In this document: piece by piece, positions 35,471 through 44,763 of the stretch
Numbering within the stretch: the stretch's first letter is position 1
Layout of the letters: each line of letters opens with the position of its first letter
DNA from: JAOTWJ01 sp036398175
Lineage (GTDB): Bacteria; Gemmatimonadota; Gemmatimonadetes; Gemmatimonadales; GWC2-71-9
Reading direction: 5' to 3'
DNA: 64,000 nt
Assembly: GCA_036398175.1 (NCBI GenBank)
Contig: DASWHL010000056.1
Location: 7,745 to 71,744 of the forward strand
Notes under the pieces: model-generated
What the model was told of the DNA's origin: nothing
Databases searched by the model: none
What the model saw: the letters and a program-made list of their open reading frames with translations, nothing else
Program-made: the position numbers and the translations under genes

Positions 35471-37705
35471 TCAGCGCCCCACGACCCGAAGCGGGACCTC
35501 CCGCACGCGCCACACCTTGTGTTCCGGGTCCTCCACGCTGAGCGACAGCACATAGTCGCCCGGCTTGAGCGGCGTGAGGCCCACCGTCTGGCGGGCCCGG
35601 TGCGGCGTGTCCGACGTCACGTCGTCGAAGCTGAGCGCCACCGGCGGCCCGCCGCCGAACAGCCGGCCGATGCGCGCGAAGATGGACCCGCCCTGACGGC
35701 CGCGGACCTCGATCCGCGCCCGATACGGCGTGCCGGCCGGGAGCCCGTGCAATTCGTAGTACAGCTCGGCGGCCACCCCCACCGCATATGCGCCCCGCGG
35801 GCTCAGGGGAACCGTGTCCGGGGACACAATCCACAGCAGCCCGGACGTCCGGTCCCCGAGCACCAGGTCCGAGAGCACGAGGCCGCCGGCCGTGAAATCC
35901 GGCACGGCGAAGTCGCGGATCTCCACGACGTCGCCGCCCACGCCGCCGGGCTCGATCACCGCGACCCGCAGCATATGGGTATCCGGCGGCAGCGGAACCT
36001 CCAGCACCCCGCTCAGGAGCTGACCGGCTTCCAGCGGGGAGCCGGTTCGGAACGTCCGCACGGTATCGAGCCGCACGCCGCTTCCCACCACCCGGATCTC
36101 GATGGGGTAGTACATGCCCTCGGCGCCCCCGCGCCCCACGAGGCGGGCGCCCGGCACGGCAAACACGAGCAGGGCCTGCGCGCCGCCGTTCGGGGCCCCG
36201 ACCGCGTACAACTGGATGCGCGATTGCAGCGGCGTGTCGAAGTGCAGCGGATAGCTGTCGGTGGTCGTGCCGAGCCGCACGGCCGCCCGCCCGGCCCGGC
36301 GCTCGTTGGCCAGGGCCGTGCCCTGTGCCGTAGGGCTGAGCGCGAGGCGCCGGTACTCCGGGTCGAGCGCGGCACGGGAGTCATAGAGTTCTCGCACCAG
36401 CGGTGGGAGCCACCCCACTGCCTGCCACTCGATGGCTCGGTCGCCGAACACGTCGGCCAGGCTCTCGACGAGCCGATAGTCCTGCACGTCGTCCCGGGCC
36501 ACGAAATGGAAGACGCGCCTCCCGTCGGGCCAGCGATAGAGCCAGGACTCGTTCGGCTCGACGGTGAGGTCGCGCGTGGGGTCACCCCGCGCGACGAAGC
36601 GCGCCCGGTCGTCGGGCTCCCCGTGACGGATGTAGATCACGCCGCGGTCGTCCACCAGCTCCTGATCGCTGCGGAACGGCTCGTTCGTGTACCGCCGGTG
36701 GCGGCTCACCAGCCGGAAATGGCGCCACGCGTAGAAGTAGCGCCGGTAGTGTTCCGTCAGCCGCTCGCCCGCGGCCCGGGCGTCCTGCGCGTCCCGTCCG
36801 TCCCAGAACCGCTCGAGCCACCCGCGCAGCGCGGTATCGGGGAGCGCCTCGAGCGCGGCGCGCTCGTCCGGGGTCAGGATCCACAGGAGATCCGCCCGAT
36901 ATTCCGCACGCGCCTCGGCGGACAGCGGCGCGGTGGCGGCGTCGAAGTACGTGTCGTGCGCCTGGTCCGGCCGGCGGACGAAGAACAGGGTGCGGGCCCG
37001 CTCCAGCAGGCCCACGCCGCGGTCGCCGCCCGTCTCCAGATAGGCCGTGAATGCCGCGAGCGCCGAATCGCCCTCCCCCATTTCGCGCTCGACCCGCCCG
37101 CGCGCGAGCTGCAGGGCCGGGATCCTGCCGGCGGAGGTCGCCGCGGCCGCGCGCAGGGCCGCCTGCGCCACGTCCAGCCGCTGGCGCACGCGCTGCCGCC
37201 GGGCGGCGTCGGCGAGGTCAATCACCGGCTGGGCAAAGCTGGGGTCGGTGGCGGCGGCGCGGGCGAACGCCGCGGCGGCTTTGGACAGAAAGTCCTTGCG
37301 GAGCGCCTGGCGCACGTTCTCGATGGCAATCGCGGGATGCTCGCCGAGCGCCAGCTCCGCCAGCCCGAGGCCGTACCACGGATACGGCCAATCGGGGCGC
37401 AGCTCCGCGGCCCACTCGAACTCGCCCGCCGCATCGTCGTAGTGACGGCGGTTCCCGGTGACCTCGCCCAGCCGATACGCGAGGAAGCCAAGCTCGAGAT
37501 GGAGGATGGTGCTGTCGCGGTGGATCCGCGCCCGCGCGATGCCGTCCGCTTCCCGCGCGAGCAGCGCGGCCGAGTCGGCGACCCCCGCCAGCTCCGCCCG
37601 CAGGGCCTCCAGGGACGCGCGGTGGCCGGGCTCCTGCGCCGCCGCCAGCCGCACCAGCCCCACCGCGCCGAGCGCCGCCGCCGCCGCAACGATGCGAATG
37701 CTCAT
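35471..37705 (-). CDS. GWxTD-domain exported protein with TPR-like region
   Basis: 744 residues. A signal peptide (VAAAAALGAVGLVRLAAAQ) precedes a helical TPR-like part (~30-250; EFEWAAELRPDWPYPWYGLGLAELALGE). The GWxTD domain is recognisable by LRGWLERFWDGRDAQ, HYRRYFYAWRHFRL, DRGVIYIRHGEPDDR and ESWLYRWPDGRRVFHF, and a beta-rich C-terminus follows (~480-744). The domain is frequent in Gemmatimonadota, Acidobacteriota and similar phyla with no known function. It sits between a cell-wall amidase and the PEGA kinase, perhaps an envelope unit. Confidence 0.85.
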   Translation of the reverse strand: MSIRIVAAAAALGAVGLVRLAAAQEPGHRASLEALRAELAGVADSAALLAREADGIARARIHRDSTILHLELGFLAYRLGEVTGNRRHYDDAAGEFEWAAELRPDWPYPWYGLGLAELALGEHPAIAIENVRQALRKDFLSKAAAAFARAAATDPSFAQPVIDLADAARRQRVRQRLDVAQAALRAAAATSAGRIPALQLARGRVEREMGEGDSALAAFTAYLETGGDRGVGLLERARTLFFVRRPDQAHDTYFDAATAPLSAEARAEYRADLLWILTPDERAALEALPDTALRGWLERFWDGRDAQDARAAGERLTEHYRRYFYAWRHFRLVSRHRRYTNEPFRSDQELVDDRGVIYIRHGEPDDRARFVARGDPTRDLTVEPNESWLYRWPDGRRVFHFVARDDVQDYRLVESLADVFGDRAIEWQAVGWLPPLVRELYDSRAALDPEYRRLALSPTAQGTALANERRAGRAAVRLGTTTDSYPLHFDTPLQSRIQLYAVGAPNGGAQALLVFAVPGARLVGRGGAEGMYYPIEIRVVGSGVRLDTVRTFRTGSPLEAGQLLSGVLEVPLPPDTHMLRVAVIEPGGVGGDVVEIRDFAVPDFTAGGLVLSDLVLGDRTSGLLWIVSPDTVPLSPRGAYAVGVAAELYYELHGLPAGTPYRARIEVRGRQGGSIFARIGRLFGGGPPVALSFDDVTSDTPHRARQTVGLTPLKPGDYVLSLSVEDPEHKVWRVREVPLRVVGR

Positions 37706-37740
37706 CCCACGTCCTACCCCGTCATCCCCCGCGTTGCGCC

Positions 37741-39666
37741 CTATCGGGCGCGCGCCCACGCTTCCAGGAACGCCCTCGTGCCCTCGACCAGCCCCTCGGC
37801 GTAGCGGCGCTGTCCCTCGGGACTGATCAGGACCGCCTCCTGCTCGGGCACCATCATGAACAGTCCCTCCGTGAGAATGGCGGGCATCCAGGTCGGCCGG
37901 GCGAGCGCCAGGTCTCCGCGCCCGATGCCCAGGTCCCGGAAGCCGAACCGTCGCACGAGCGCCCGGTTGACGTGGCGGGCAAACCGGACCGCCCGCGGGT
38001 GGAAATAGTAGACACTGGTCCCGCTGTTCACCCACGGGTTCACACCGTCCGGCAGGGCATTGGCGTGCACGGAAATGAGGAGGTCCGCATCCGCCGCCTC
38101 CGCGGCCCGGGTCCGCTCGACGAGTCCCAGCGGCAGCGTGTCGTTCCGCAACAGCACCACCCGTGCGCCGGCACGCTCGAACAGGGCGGCGGCCTGGCGG
38201 GCCACCGCCAGCACGGCATCCCCTTCAAAGGTGCCTGTGGGGCCCGTGGCGCCCGCGGGTGGGTGCCCGGGGTCCAGGGCCACGCGGATGCCCTCGAGCG
38301 GCCGCCCGGCGCGCACCACGGGCGGGCGGCGGACCTCGAGCATGAGGTCGGTCCCGGACCACCGGGTGCGGTACCCCCACACGGGCACGGCCAGGTCTAT
38401 GTGCACCCGGGTTTCATCGTCCGCGGCTGCCTCGAACGCAATCCGCTCCACCAGCGGATCCTCGGGGCCGTACTGGATCCAGTCCGCGTTGGCGGCTACA
38501 CCATAGACCGTGAGGCTCAGGCGCCGGCCGTCTTCGTCCACCCGGAACGGGACGCGGCCGGGCAGCGGCACGCGGAGCGTGACCGATCCGCTGTCCCGGA
38601 ACAGCCGCATGGCCCGCGTGATGCCGCCGGGCGGTGGGGTGCCCGCGGGAAGCGCCTGCACGTCCCGGCCATCCACCCACGCCACGGTTCGTCGCGATAG
38701 CTGGAGCCGGACCTGATCGTTGATCCGTCCGCTCACCTGCGCGCGGGTGCCGTTGGGGAGGAACCAGTGGTAGGTGCCGTAGGGCGCCGGGCGCCCGGGG
38801 AGCATCGCGTCAGTGGTCCCGGTCCCGGCCGTGTCGTCGTTGACGACGGCCACCGGGCGGTCCCCGGAGCGCAGCACCGCCAGGCGGATCGGCCACGTCA
38901 CGCGAACGGTGTCAGTGCCCAGCGCGGCTTCGAGGACCGCGAGCCCCGAATCCGCTGGCGCCCGGTCGGGGGCGGCTTCCAGGACCGGCCCGGGATCCGG
39001 ACCGATCGGCGCGACCGCCCAGCCCGCGTACCGCGTTCCGGCGGCGTGCCGGGACACGCCCGGGACGGTGCCGAACGCCAACTCTCCCCACGCCCGCCCC
39101 TCCCCGTCATACTCCGGAACCAACACCGCCACCGGGGACGAATCGGCGCGGAGGACACGCAGCGTGGCACCCGGTGCGGCCCGCACCGCCAACCGGACGC
39201 CCTCGCCCGGCCGCACCCACACGTCGCCCGTGGGAACAAGGGAAGTCGTGTCAATCCAGGCGCCCGAATCGGGCGGCTCGAACCTGCGGGGGAGCGTTGC
39301 CAGAAACGCCAGGGAATCCGCCTGCCCGGCCACGGTGGCGTGGACCGCGATCACCGCCACCGTGTCGTCCGGCAGGGGAATCCACGCGAGCCACGCGCCG
39401 GTCGGCGCCACATCCACCGGGGTTCCGTTGACGGTCACGACCGCGTGCGGCGGACGCACGGAGCCGAAGACGAAGGCCGAGTCCCCGCTCGCAAAGGCCG
39501 AGACCAGCGCCCCGGTACTGTCTTCCGCGAGGCGCGGGTAGACGACCGCGATGGCCGGAGGGCCGACCGGATATCCGGGCGGCATCGCGGGCGGAGCATG
39601 GGGCCCGCAGGCTGCCACCGCCACGGTGCCCGTCGCGAGAATGACACCGAACCGAACGGCTCCCAT
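37741..39666 (-). CDS. N-acetylmuramoyl-L-alanine amidase lipoprotein
   Basis: 641 residues. A lipobox (VAVAACG, Cys ~20) suggests outer-membrane anchoring. Beta-rich regions (~30-380), including SH3-like and AMIN-like segments, precede an Amidase_3 domain (~430-641) with zinc ligands in VALDPGHPP, the Glu in GTFEGDAV and the His in LISVHANALP, and a late TEGLFMMVPEQE with the catalytic Glu. It cuts the amide bond between MurNAc and the stem peptide. ATG at 39666 was taken; the frame has a TTG at 39690. Divergent from the FHA-kinase block. Confidence 0.9.
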   Translation of the reverse strand: MGAVRFGVILATGTVAVAACGPHAPPAMPPGYPVGPPAIAVVYPRLAEDSTGALVSAFASGDSAFVFGSVRPPHAVVTVNGTPVDVAPTGAWLAWIPLPDDTVAVIAVHATVAGQADSLAFLATLPRRFEPPDSGAWIDTTSLVPTGDVWVRPGEGVRLAVRAAPGATLRVLRADSSPVAVLVPEYDGEGRAWGELAFGTVPGVSRHAAGTRYAGWAVAPIGPDPGPVLEAAPDRAPADSGLAVLEAALGTDTVRVTWPIRLAVLRSGDRPVAVVNDDTAGTGTTDAMLPGRPAPYGTYHWFLPNGTRAQVSGRINDQVRLQLSRRTVAWVDGRDVQALPAGTPPPGGITRAMRLFRDSGSVTLRVPLPGRVPFRVDEDGRRLSLTVYGVAANADWIQYGPEDPLVERIAFEAAADDETRVHIDLAVPVWGYRTRWSGTDLMLEVRRPPVVRAGRPLEGIRVALDPGHPPAGATGPTGTFEGDAVLAVARQAAALFERAGARVVLLRNDTLPLGLVERTRAAEAADADLLISVHANALPDGVNPWVNSGTSVYYFHPRAVRFARHVNRALVRRFGFRDLGIGRGDLALARPTWMPAILTEGLFMMVPEQEAVLISPEGQRRYAEGLVEGTRAFLEAWARAR

Positions 39667-39713
39667 GCGCGCCAACCTACATGGTTTCAAGAACCTACGC
39701 TATTTTGCGCTGG

Positions 39714-39743
39714 TTGACCGCGTCGCTCAGCGAGGTGTACATT
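39714..39743 (+). promoter_or_regulatory. Sigma-70-like promoter of the FHA-kinase-phosphatase-protease operon
   Basis: TTGACC (39714-39719), an 18-base spacer and TACATT (39738-39743) give a start near 39750. The leader is about 25 bases, with AGGGG at 39762-39766 before the TTG start. The spacing and ribosome site support the short form of the first gene. Confidence 0.65.
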
Positions 39744-39773
39744 GGCTCCGCTCCATTCTCCAGGGGATCTCCG

Positions 39774-40619
39774 TTGATTCGGTGCGACCACTGTGGCGCA
39801 CAGAATGACCCTGCCGCGGGCGTCTGCAAGGACTGCGGGCGTCCACCCGCCGGATCGCGGAGCAACACGGTCCCGCCGTTCCCCGCGCGCGCCTCAGAGG
39901 ATAGCGGGCACGTGGCGCAGTGCCCGCAATGCGGCCAGCCGCTGGCCCACCATCGTCGGTCGGCCCCGCTCGCGCGAGCGATCGCCCTGTCGGTCCTCGA
40001 CGAGGGCGGCCAGACCGTGGGCAGTCACGAACTGAAACGCGAGGAAACGTCGGTCGGCCGCCTCGACGCGGACATCGGCTTCCCGGACGACCCCTTCATC
40101 TCGCCGATCCATGCGCAGTTCTCGGTCCGGGCGGGCGAGGTGTACGTGCGCGATCTCGGGAGCCGGAACGGGACGTGGGTGTTCCTCGAGGGACCGTACA
40201 CGCTCCAGGACGGCGATCTCATTCTGGTCGGCTCGCAGGTGATTCGGTTCCGGCGGCTGGGGTACCCGGGCCCCCACCCGCCCGAGCAGGACCAGACCCG
40301 CCGGCTGGGGAGCTCGACCCCCGGCGCGGACATTGCCAGCCTGACCCAGCTCCGGGGGGACGGCAGCGCCCGGGACGTCCTGCACCTGTCGCCGGGTCGG
40401 GACATCGTGCTGGGACGGGAGCAGGGGGATTGGGTCTTTCCCTATGACCTGTCCATGAGCGGGCGCCACGCGGAAGTGCGTTCCATGGACGCCGACTTCG
40501 TCGTGGTGGACGCGGGAAGTCGCAACGGCGTGGGCGTGGCCGTGCGGGGCGAGCTGCGGCTCTCCCGCGGCGCGCGCCTTCTCGTGGGAGACCGAATCCT
40601 GAAACTCGACAACGCATGA
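39774..40619 (+). CDS. Zinc-ribbon protein with two FHA domains
   Basis: 281 residues from TTG 39774, chosen because AGGGG lies 7 bases before it and the protein then begins with its zinc ribbon (IRCDHCG...VCKDCG, Cys 4/7/18/21). A second ribbon half (CPQCG) follows near 55. FHA 1 (~95-175) has VGRLDADIGFPD and LGSRNGTWVF; FHA 2 (~205-280) has LGREQGDWVFP, MSGRHAEV and AGSRNGVGVAV. FHA domains bind phosphothreonine. The stop overlaps the kinase start (ATGA), so the kinase next door is the likely source of its ligands. Cytoplasmic; no membrane helix. Confidence 0.88.
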   Translation: MIRCDHCGAQNDPAAGVCKDCGRPPAGSRSNTVPPFPARASEDSGHVAQCPQCGQPLAHHRRSAPLARAIALSVLDEGGQTVGSHELKREETSVGRLDADIGFPDDPFISPIHAQFSVRAGEVYVRDLGSRNGTWVFLEGPYTLQDGDLILVGSQVIRFRRLGYPGPHPPEQDQTRRLGSSTPGADIASLTQLRGDGSARDVLHLSPGRDIVLGREQGDWVFPYDLSMSGRHAEVRSMDADFVVVDAGSRNGVGVAVRGELRLSRGARLLVGDRILKLDNA

Positions 40620-42250
40620 AACTCTGCCCGACGTGCGGCACCGAGTTCGGGGACGAACAGAAGTTCTGCCCGAACGACGGCTCCGCCCTGCGCTCCAGTC
40701 AGCAGGGGGATCTCGTCGGCAGTGTGATTGCCGAGCGGTACCACATCTCGAAGAAGCTCGGCGAGGGCGGGATGGGCGCGGTGTACCTCGGCGAGCACGT
40801 CAAGATGGGCCGCAAGAGCGCCATCAAGGTCATGTCGTCCTCCATGGCGCACGACCCGGAGGCCATCGCGCGGTTCAACCGCGAGGCGTCCAACGCGTCC
40901 CGCATCAACCACCCGAACGTCTGCGCCATCTACGACTTCGGCGAGACGCCGGACGGGGTCATCTACCTCGCGATGGAGTTCATCGAGGGGGGATCCCTGG
41001 GTGCCGTGCTGGATCGGGAAGGCACGCTCCCGATCCCGCGGGCGGCGGACATCCTGGCCCAGACGGCGGACGCGCTCCAGGCGGCGCACGACCTGGGCAT
41101 CGTCCATCGCGATCTCAAGCCCGATAACATCATGCTCACCCGGGGACGCGCGGGCGGGGACCTGGTGAAAGTGGTGGATTTCGGGATCGCCAAGGCCATG
41201 TCCGGCGAGGAGGGGCAGCAGGTCACCAAGACCGGCCTCGTGGTGGGCACGCCGGAGTACATGAGCCCCGAGCAACTCTCCGGCGACAAGCTGGACGGCC
41301 GAAGCGACACCTACTCGCTGGCGCTCGTGTTCTACCGGATGGCCACGGGCACGTTCCCGTTCCAGGCCGAGAGCGCGCAGGAGATGATGATCAAGCGCCT
41401 GACGGACGACCCCCTGCCGCTCGGCGCCGCCCGCCCGGACGTCGTCTTTCCGCCGGCGCTGGAGGAGGCGGTGCGCCACGCGCTGGGCCGCATGCCGTCG
41501 GAGCGGTATGTCACCGCAGTCGAATTCGCGCGCGACGTCACGCGCGCCGTGGCGGGGATGGGCGCCGCCGCGACCGCGGCGCCCGCCGAGGCCGCGACAC
41601 AGATCATCAGCGCCCAGGGCGCTGACGCCACCGCGCAGCTCACGCCCACCCGTGTGGGCGCGCCGACGCCGGCCACCCCCACCACGCCGCGTCCCCGGGT
41701 GCCGCCCCCCGAGGCGCCGAGGAGAAAGGCACCGGTGCTGGCCCTGGCCGGCGTCGCCGTGGTGCTGGCCGGCGCGGGTGTGGCTGCGGTCAAGGTGCTC
41801 GGCGGGGGCGGTGATGCCGTCCCGCCGGGGGACTCCTCAACGGTGGCGCAGCAGGACACCCAGCCAACCCGTGGTGAGACGGGCGGGCCGACGCAGGGGC
41901 GCAACGGCGGCGGTGAGCAGCCCCAACCCGGTGGGACGCCGGGCGGCGGGACCGAGACGCTCCGACCGCCGGTAGACAGTGCGGCCATCCAAGGCGAACT
42001 TGATGCGTTGTTCGACCGCCTCCCGGACGCCGGACCGGCCGATGCGACCCTGCTGGCGCGCTTCGAGGAGATCATGGACGACGAGCGCGTGCCGGTGAAG
42101 CTCCGCGCGGACGCGGCGGCGTTCGCGGGACAAGGATACTTCGGAGGCGGTGACGTTCCCCGTGCGTGTGAGCGGATCCGGCGTGCGTTGGCGTTGGCGC
42201 CGGGCGGTCGCCTGTACGAACAGCTGTCCACCACGTTCGAGTGCCGGTGA
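40616..42250 (+). CDS. Membrane-anchored Ser/Thr protein kinase with zinc ribbon
   Basis: 544 residues. Zinc ribbon CPTCG...FCPND (4-21; the fourth ligand is Asp instead of Cys). Kinase domain (~40-300) with LGEGGMGAVYLG, AIKVM, EFIEGGSLG, HRDLKPDNIM, DFGIAKAM and GTPEYMSPEQ, all catalytic residues present. A Thr/Pro-rich segment (~320-370), one membrane helix (~373-395) and a ~150-residue external tail with a helical TPR-like end (YFGGGDVPRACERIRRALALAPGG) follow. It should autophosphorylate and modify FHA partners. Starts in the FHA gene stop (ATGA) and ends in TGATG with the phosphatase. Confidence 0.93.
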   Translation: MKLCPTCGTEFGDEQKFCPNDGSALRSSQQGDLVGSVIAERYHISKKLGEGGMGAVYLGEHVKMGRKSAIKVMSSSMAHDPEAIARFNREASNASRINHPNVCAIYDFGETPDGVIYLAMEFIEGGSLGAVLDREGTLPIPRAADILAQTADALQAAHDLGIVHRDLKPDNIMLTRGRAGGDLVKVVDFGIAKAMSGEEGQQVTKTGLVVGTPEYMSPEQLSGDKLDGRSDTYSLALVFYRMATGTFPFQAESAQEMMIKRLTDDPLPLGAARPDVVFPPALEEAVRHALGRMPSERYVTAVEFARDVTRAVAGMGAAATAAPAEAATQIISAQGADATAQLTPTRVGAPTPATPTTPRPRVPPPEAPRRKAPVLALAGVAVVLAGAGVAAVKVLGGGGDAVPPGDSSTVAQQDTQPTRGETGGPTQGRNGGGEQPQPGGTPGGGTETLRPPVDSAAIQGELDALFDRLPDAGPADATLLARFEEIMDDERVPVKLRADAAAFAGQGYFGGGDVPRACERIRRALALAPGGRLYEQLSTTFECR

Positions 42251-43275
42251 TGGGACTCTTCGGATCGAAGAAGCCTCAGATCAAGATCACGGTCTTCGGC
42301 AAGACCGACCTCGGACGTACCCGGGACCACAACGAGGACTCGTTCCTCGTGGCGGACCTGACGACCGGGGAGGCCTCGCTCCAGCCCAGCGTGCGGGAGC
42401 ACATGCTCGGACCCAAGGGCACGCTGCTGCTCGTGGCCGACGGCATGGGCGGCGCGGCGTCCGGCGAGGTGGCGAGTCAGATGGCCATCGAGACCGTGTT
42501 CGACCACCTCGAGAAGACGTGGTGCGCGGACGACGCCACCGGTCCCGAGCAGTTCGCGACGAATCTCAAGGAAGCGGTCGAGGCCACCAACACGCGGATT
42601 TACACGGCCGCGCGGGAACGCCCCGAGCACAAGGGCATGGGCACGACGGCCACGGCCGTGGGCGTTTTGGGCGATCACGTGTACATCGCGCAGGTCGGCG
42701 ATTCGCGGGCGTACCTGATCCGCAACGGCGAGGCAACGCAGCTCACCAAGGATCAGTCGCTGATGCAGCGGCTGGTGGACGCGGGCGAGCTGACCGAGGA
42801 GGAGGCCGAGAAGAGCGAGCGCAAGAACATCATCCTCCAGGCGCTGGGGCCGGACCAGAAGGTGAAGGTGGACCTGACGATTCAGGGCGTGCGGCGCGGC
42901 GACGTGCTCGTGGTCTGCTCCGACGGGCTCTCCGGCCAGGTGAAGAAGGACGAGATCGCCGGCATCGTCGGAACGCCGCACAAGGACCTCGTCGCGGCCT
43001 CCGGCGAGCTGATTGACCTCGCCAATCAGCGAGGAGGCCCGGACAACATCACCGTCGTCGTAGCCCGCCTGAGCGGGGAGGGCCTGGCGGAGCCGAAAGA
43101 GGGCGAGCGCGTCGGCCACCAGGCGTACCACCTGCTCGACGGGGAATCCACCACCGAGCCCGTCCCCGTCTACACGGGCAGCCCGCCGCCCGAGCCCAAG
43201 GGCGCCGCCCTGGCGCTCCTCGTCACGTCGCTCGCGGCCCTCGGTCTGGCCGTGGCGATCTACGCGCTGACCTGA
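42250..43275 (+). CDS. PP2C-family Ser/Thr protein phosphatase
   Basis: 341 residues. PPM motifs with metal-binding Asp residues: RDHNEDSFLV, LLVADGMGGAASGE, MGTTATAV, AQVGDSRAYLI, CSDGLSGQVKKDEI and GGPDNITVVVA. A C-terminal membrane helix (~320-340, ALALLVTSLAALGLAVAIYAL) anchors it with the catalytic part in the cytoplasm. It should remove phosphate from the kinase encoded just upstream and its targets. The ATG at 42250 shares one base with the kinase stop; a GTG 9 bases earlier is the alternative. Confidence 0.94.
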   Translation: MGLFGSKKPQIKITVFGKTDLGRTRDHNEDSFLVADLTTGEASLQPSVREHMLGPKGTLLLVADGMGGAASGEVASQMAIETVFDHLEKTWCADDATGPEQFATNLKEAVEATNTRIYTAARERPEHKGMGTTATAVGVLGDHVYIAQVGDSRAYLIRNGEATQLTKDQSLMQRLVDAGELTEEEAEKSERKNIILQALGPDQKVKVDLTIQGVRRGDVLVVCSDGLSGQVKKDEIAGIVGTPHKDLVAASGELIDLANQRGGPDNITVVVARLSGEGLAEPKEGERVGHQAYHLLDGESTTEPVPVYTGSPPPEPKGAALALLVTSLAALGLAVAIYALT

Positions 43276-43288
43276 CCCACCGCCTCGC

Positions 43289-44734
43289 ATGAAGCTCCAG
43301 CTCACGGTGCTGAGCGGCGGGCGGGCCGGCGTCAGCGGCGTCTTCTCGGGCGCGCAGGTGGTCGTCGGCCGCCATCCAGAGAGTCACCTCCAGCTCGATC
43401 CCGACCAGGACCTGGACGTGTCGGGGCGGCACGCGGTGTTCGCCCGGTCGGGCGGACGCTGGGTCGTCCGCGACGCCGGCAGCCGGAACGGCACGCTCGT
43501 CAACGGACATCCGGTGCGCGGCGACGCCAGCCTCGACGACACCGATCAGGTACGCCTGGGCAAGGACGGGCCCCTGCTCGAGGTCCGCCTCGTGCTGGAC
43601 GCCATCCCGGATCGGAAGCCCGAGCCGCGACCGGCCGCCCCCGTCCCCTCGAAAACGCAGGCGGCGCCCCTGCGGCGCACCGAGGGCGTCGCCCAGCCGG
43701 CCGACGCCCGGCGCTCGAGCACCACGCAGCGCATCCGGGTCGAAGTCGGACGGCAGACCCGACGGCTTCGCGTCCTCACGGGCGCGCTGGTGGTCGTGCT
43801 CGCGGCCGGCCTCGGCTACGTGGCCTGGGATCGGCGCCAGCAGGCGGCCGAACGCGCGGGGGAGCGGGCCGCCTACCAGGCCCGGATTGACAGCATCGTG
43901 GCGGCGTCCGAGGCGTCCATCGCCATGCTCCGAGGCGAGATGGAGGGCCTCGCATCGGCGCTGCGGCGCTCGCAGGACGACGTGCAGGGGCTCCAGCGCG
44001 ATCTCGTGAGCGCGGAAGCCGCGGGCCAGGCCGGTGAGGTCGCCCGGCTCCGCCGGCAGCTCACCAGCGCCACGCAATCCCTGGCGCTGCAGCAGGCGGC
44101 GGCGCAGGTGGACTTCCGGCGGATTCACGAACTCCGGAACCCCGCGGTGGCCATGATCTGGACGGAGTTCACGTCCGGCGACGTGACCACGGGCACCGCC
44201 TTCGCGGTCACGCCGGACGGGGTGCTGATCACGAACCGGCACGTCGTCTTCGGCCAGGATGGGTCCCGCCGCCCGCAGCGGCTTGCCATCCAGTTCGCCA
44301 ATTCGGTGCAGGTCTGGCGCGCCACCGTGCTCGGCGCGAGCCCCGACGCCGACCTCGCGGCGGTCCGGGTCCAGGGGATCGTGGGCCGCGTCCCCACGAT
44401 CCCGCTCCCCGACAGCGTGAGCGCCCGACCGGGCGATCCGATCGCCACGATCGGGTTTCCCGGAGGAACCGACCTGCCCATGCGGTCCCGGGGCGAGGCG
44501 AACCTGGTCCGGACGACGCTCACGGCCGGGACCATTTCCAAGGCGCTCCCCGACGACCTCCAGATTGACGGCTACGGCGCCCAGGGGGCCAGCGGCAGCC
44601 CCATCTTCGACGCGTCCGGGACCCTGCTGGGGGTCCTCTGGGGGGGCGAGGCCGGCAGCAACGGGCGCATCGTGTACGCGGTCCCGGTGCCCCACGTCAC
44701 CGCCCTGCTGACCTCGCTCAACATATCTTACTAG
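43289..44734 (+). CDS. FHA - transmembrane - coiled-coil - trypsin-like serine protease
   Basis: 481 residues. N-terminal FHA (~1-100) with VVGRHPESHLQL, VSGRHAVFA and AGSRNGTLVNG; a polar linker; one membrane helix (~161-182, RVLTGALVVVLAAGLGYVAW); a coiled coil (~185-270, RGEMEGLASALRRSQDDVQG); then an S1/HtrA-like protease (~285-480) with His318 (ITNRHVV), Asp355 (DADLAAV) and Ser435 (GASGSP). No PDZ domain follows. This puts phosphothreonine reading in the cytoplasm and proteolysis in the periplasm. It lies 13 bp after the PP2C gene in the same operon. Confidence 0.9.
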   Translation: MKLQLTVLSGGRAGVSGVFSGAQVVVGRHPESHLQLDPDQDLDVSGRHAVFARSGGRWVVRDAGSRNGTLVNGHPVRGDASLDDTDQVRLGKDGPLLEVRLVLDAIPDRKPEPRPAAPVPSKTQAAPLRRTEGVAQPADARRSSTTQRIRVEVGRQTRRLRVLTGALVVVLAAGLGYVAWDRRQQAAERAGERAAYQARIDSIVAASEASIAMLRGEMEGLASALRRSQDDVQGLQRDLVSAEAAGQAGEVARLRRQLTSATQSLALQQAAAQVDFRRIHELRNPAVAMIWTEFTSGDVTTGTAFAVTPDGVLITNRHVVFGQDGSRRPQRLAIQFANSVQVWRATVLGASPDADLAAVRVQGIVGRVPTIPLPDSVSARPGDPIATIGFPGGTDLPMRSRGEANLVRTTLTAGTISKALPDDLQIDGYGAQGASGSPIFDASGTLLGVLWGGEAGSNGRIVYAVPVPHVTALLTSLNISY

Positions 44735-44763
44735 ATCCTCCGCCCCCTGACGGGAGTGCCTGT

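Noticed and set aside
40616..42250. Other long frames antisense to the kinase-phosphatase block
   Set aside because: They are low-complexity Arg/His/Ala products of the GC-rich third positions and lack ribosome sites and domains.
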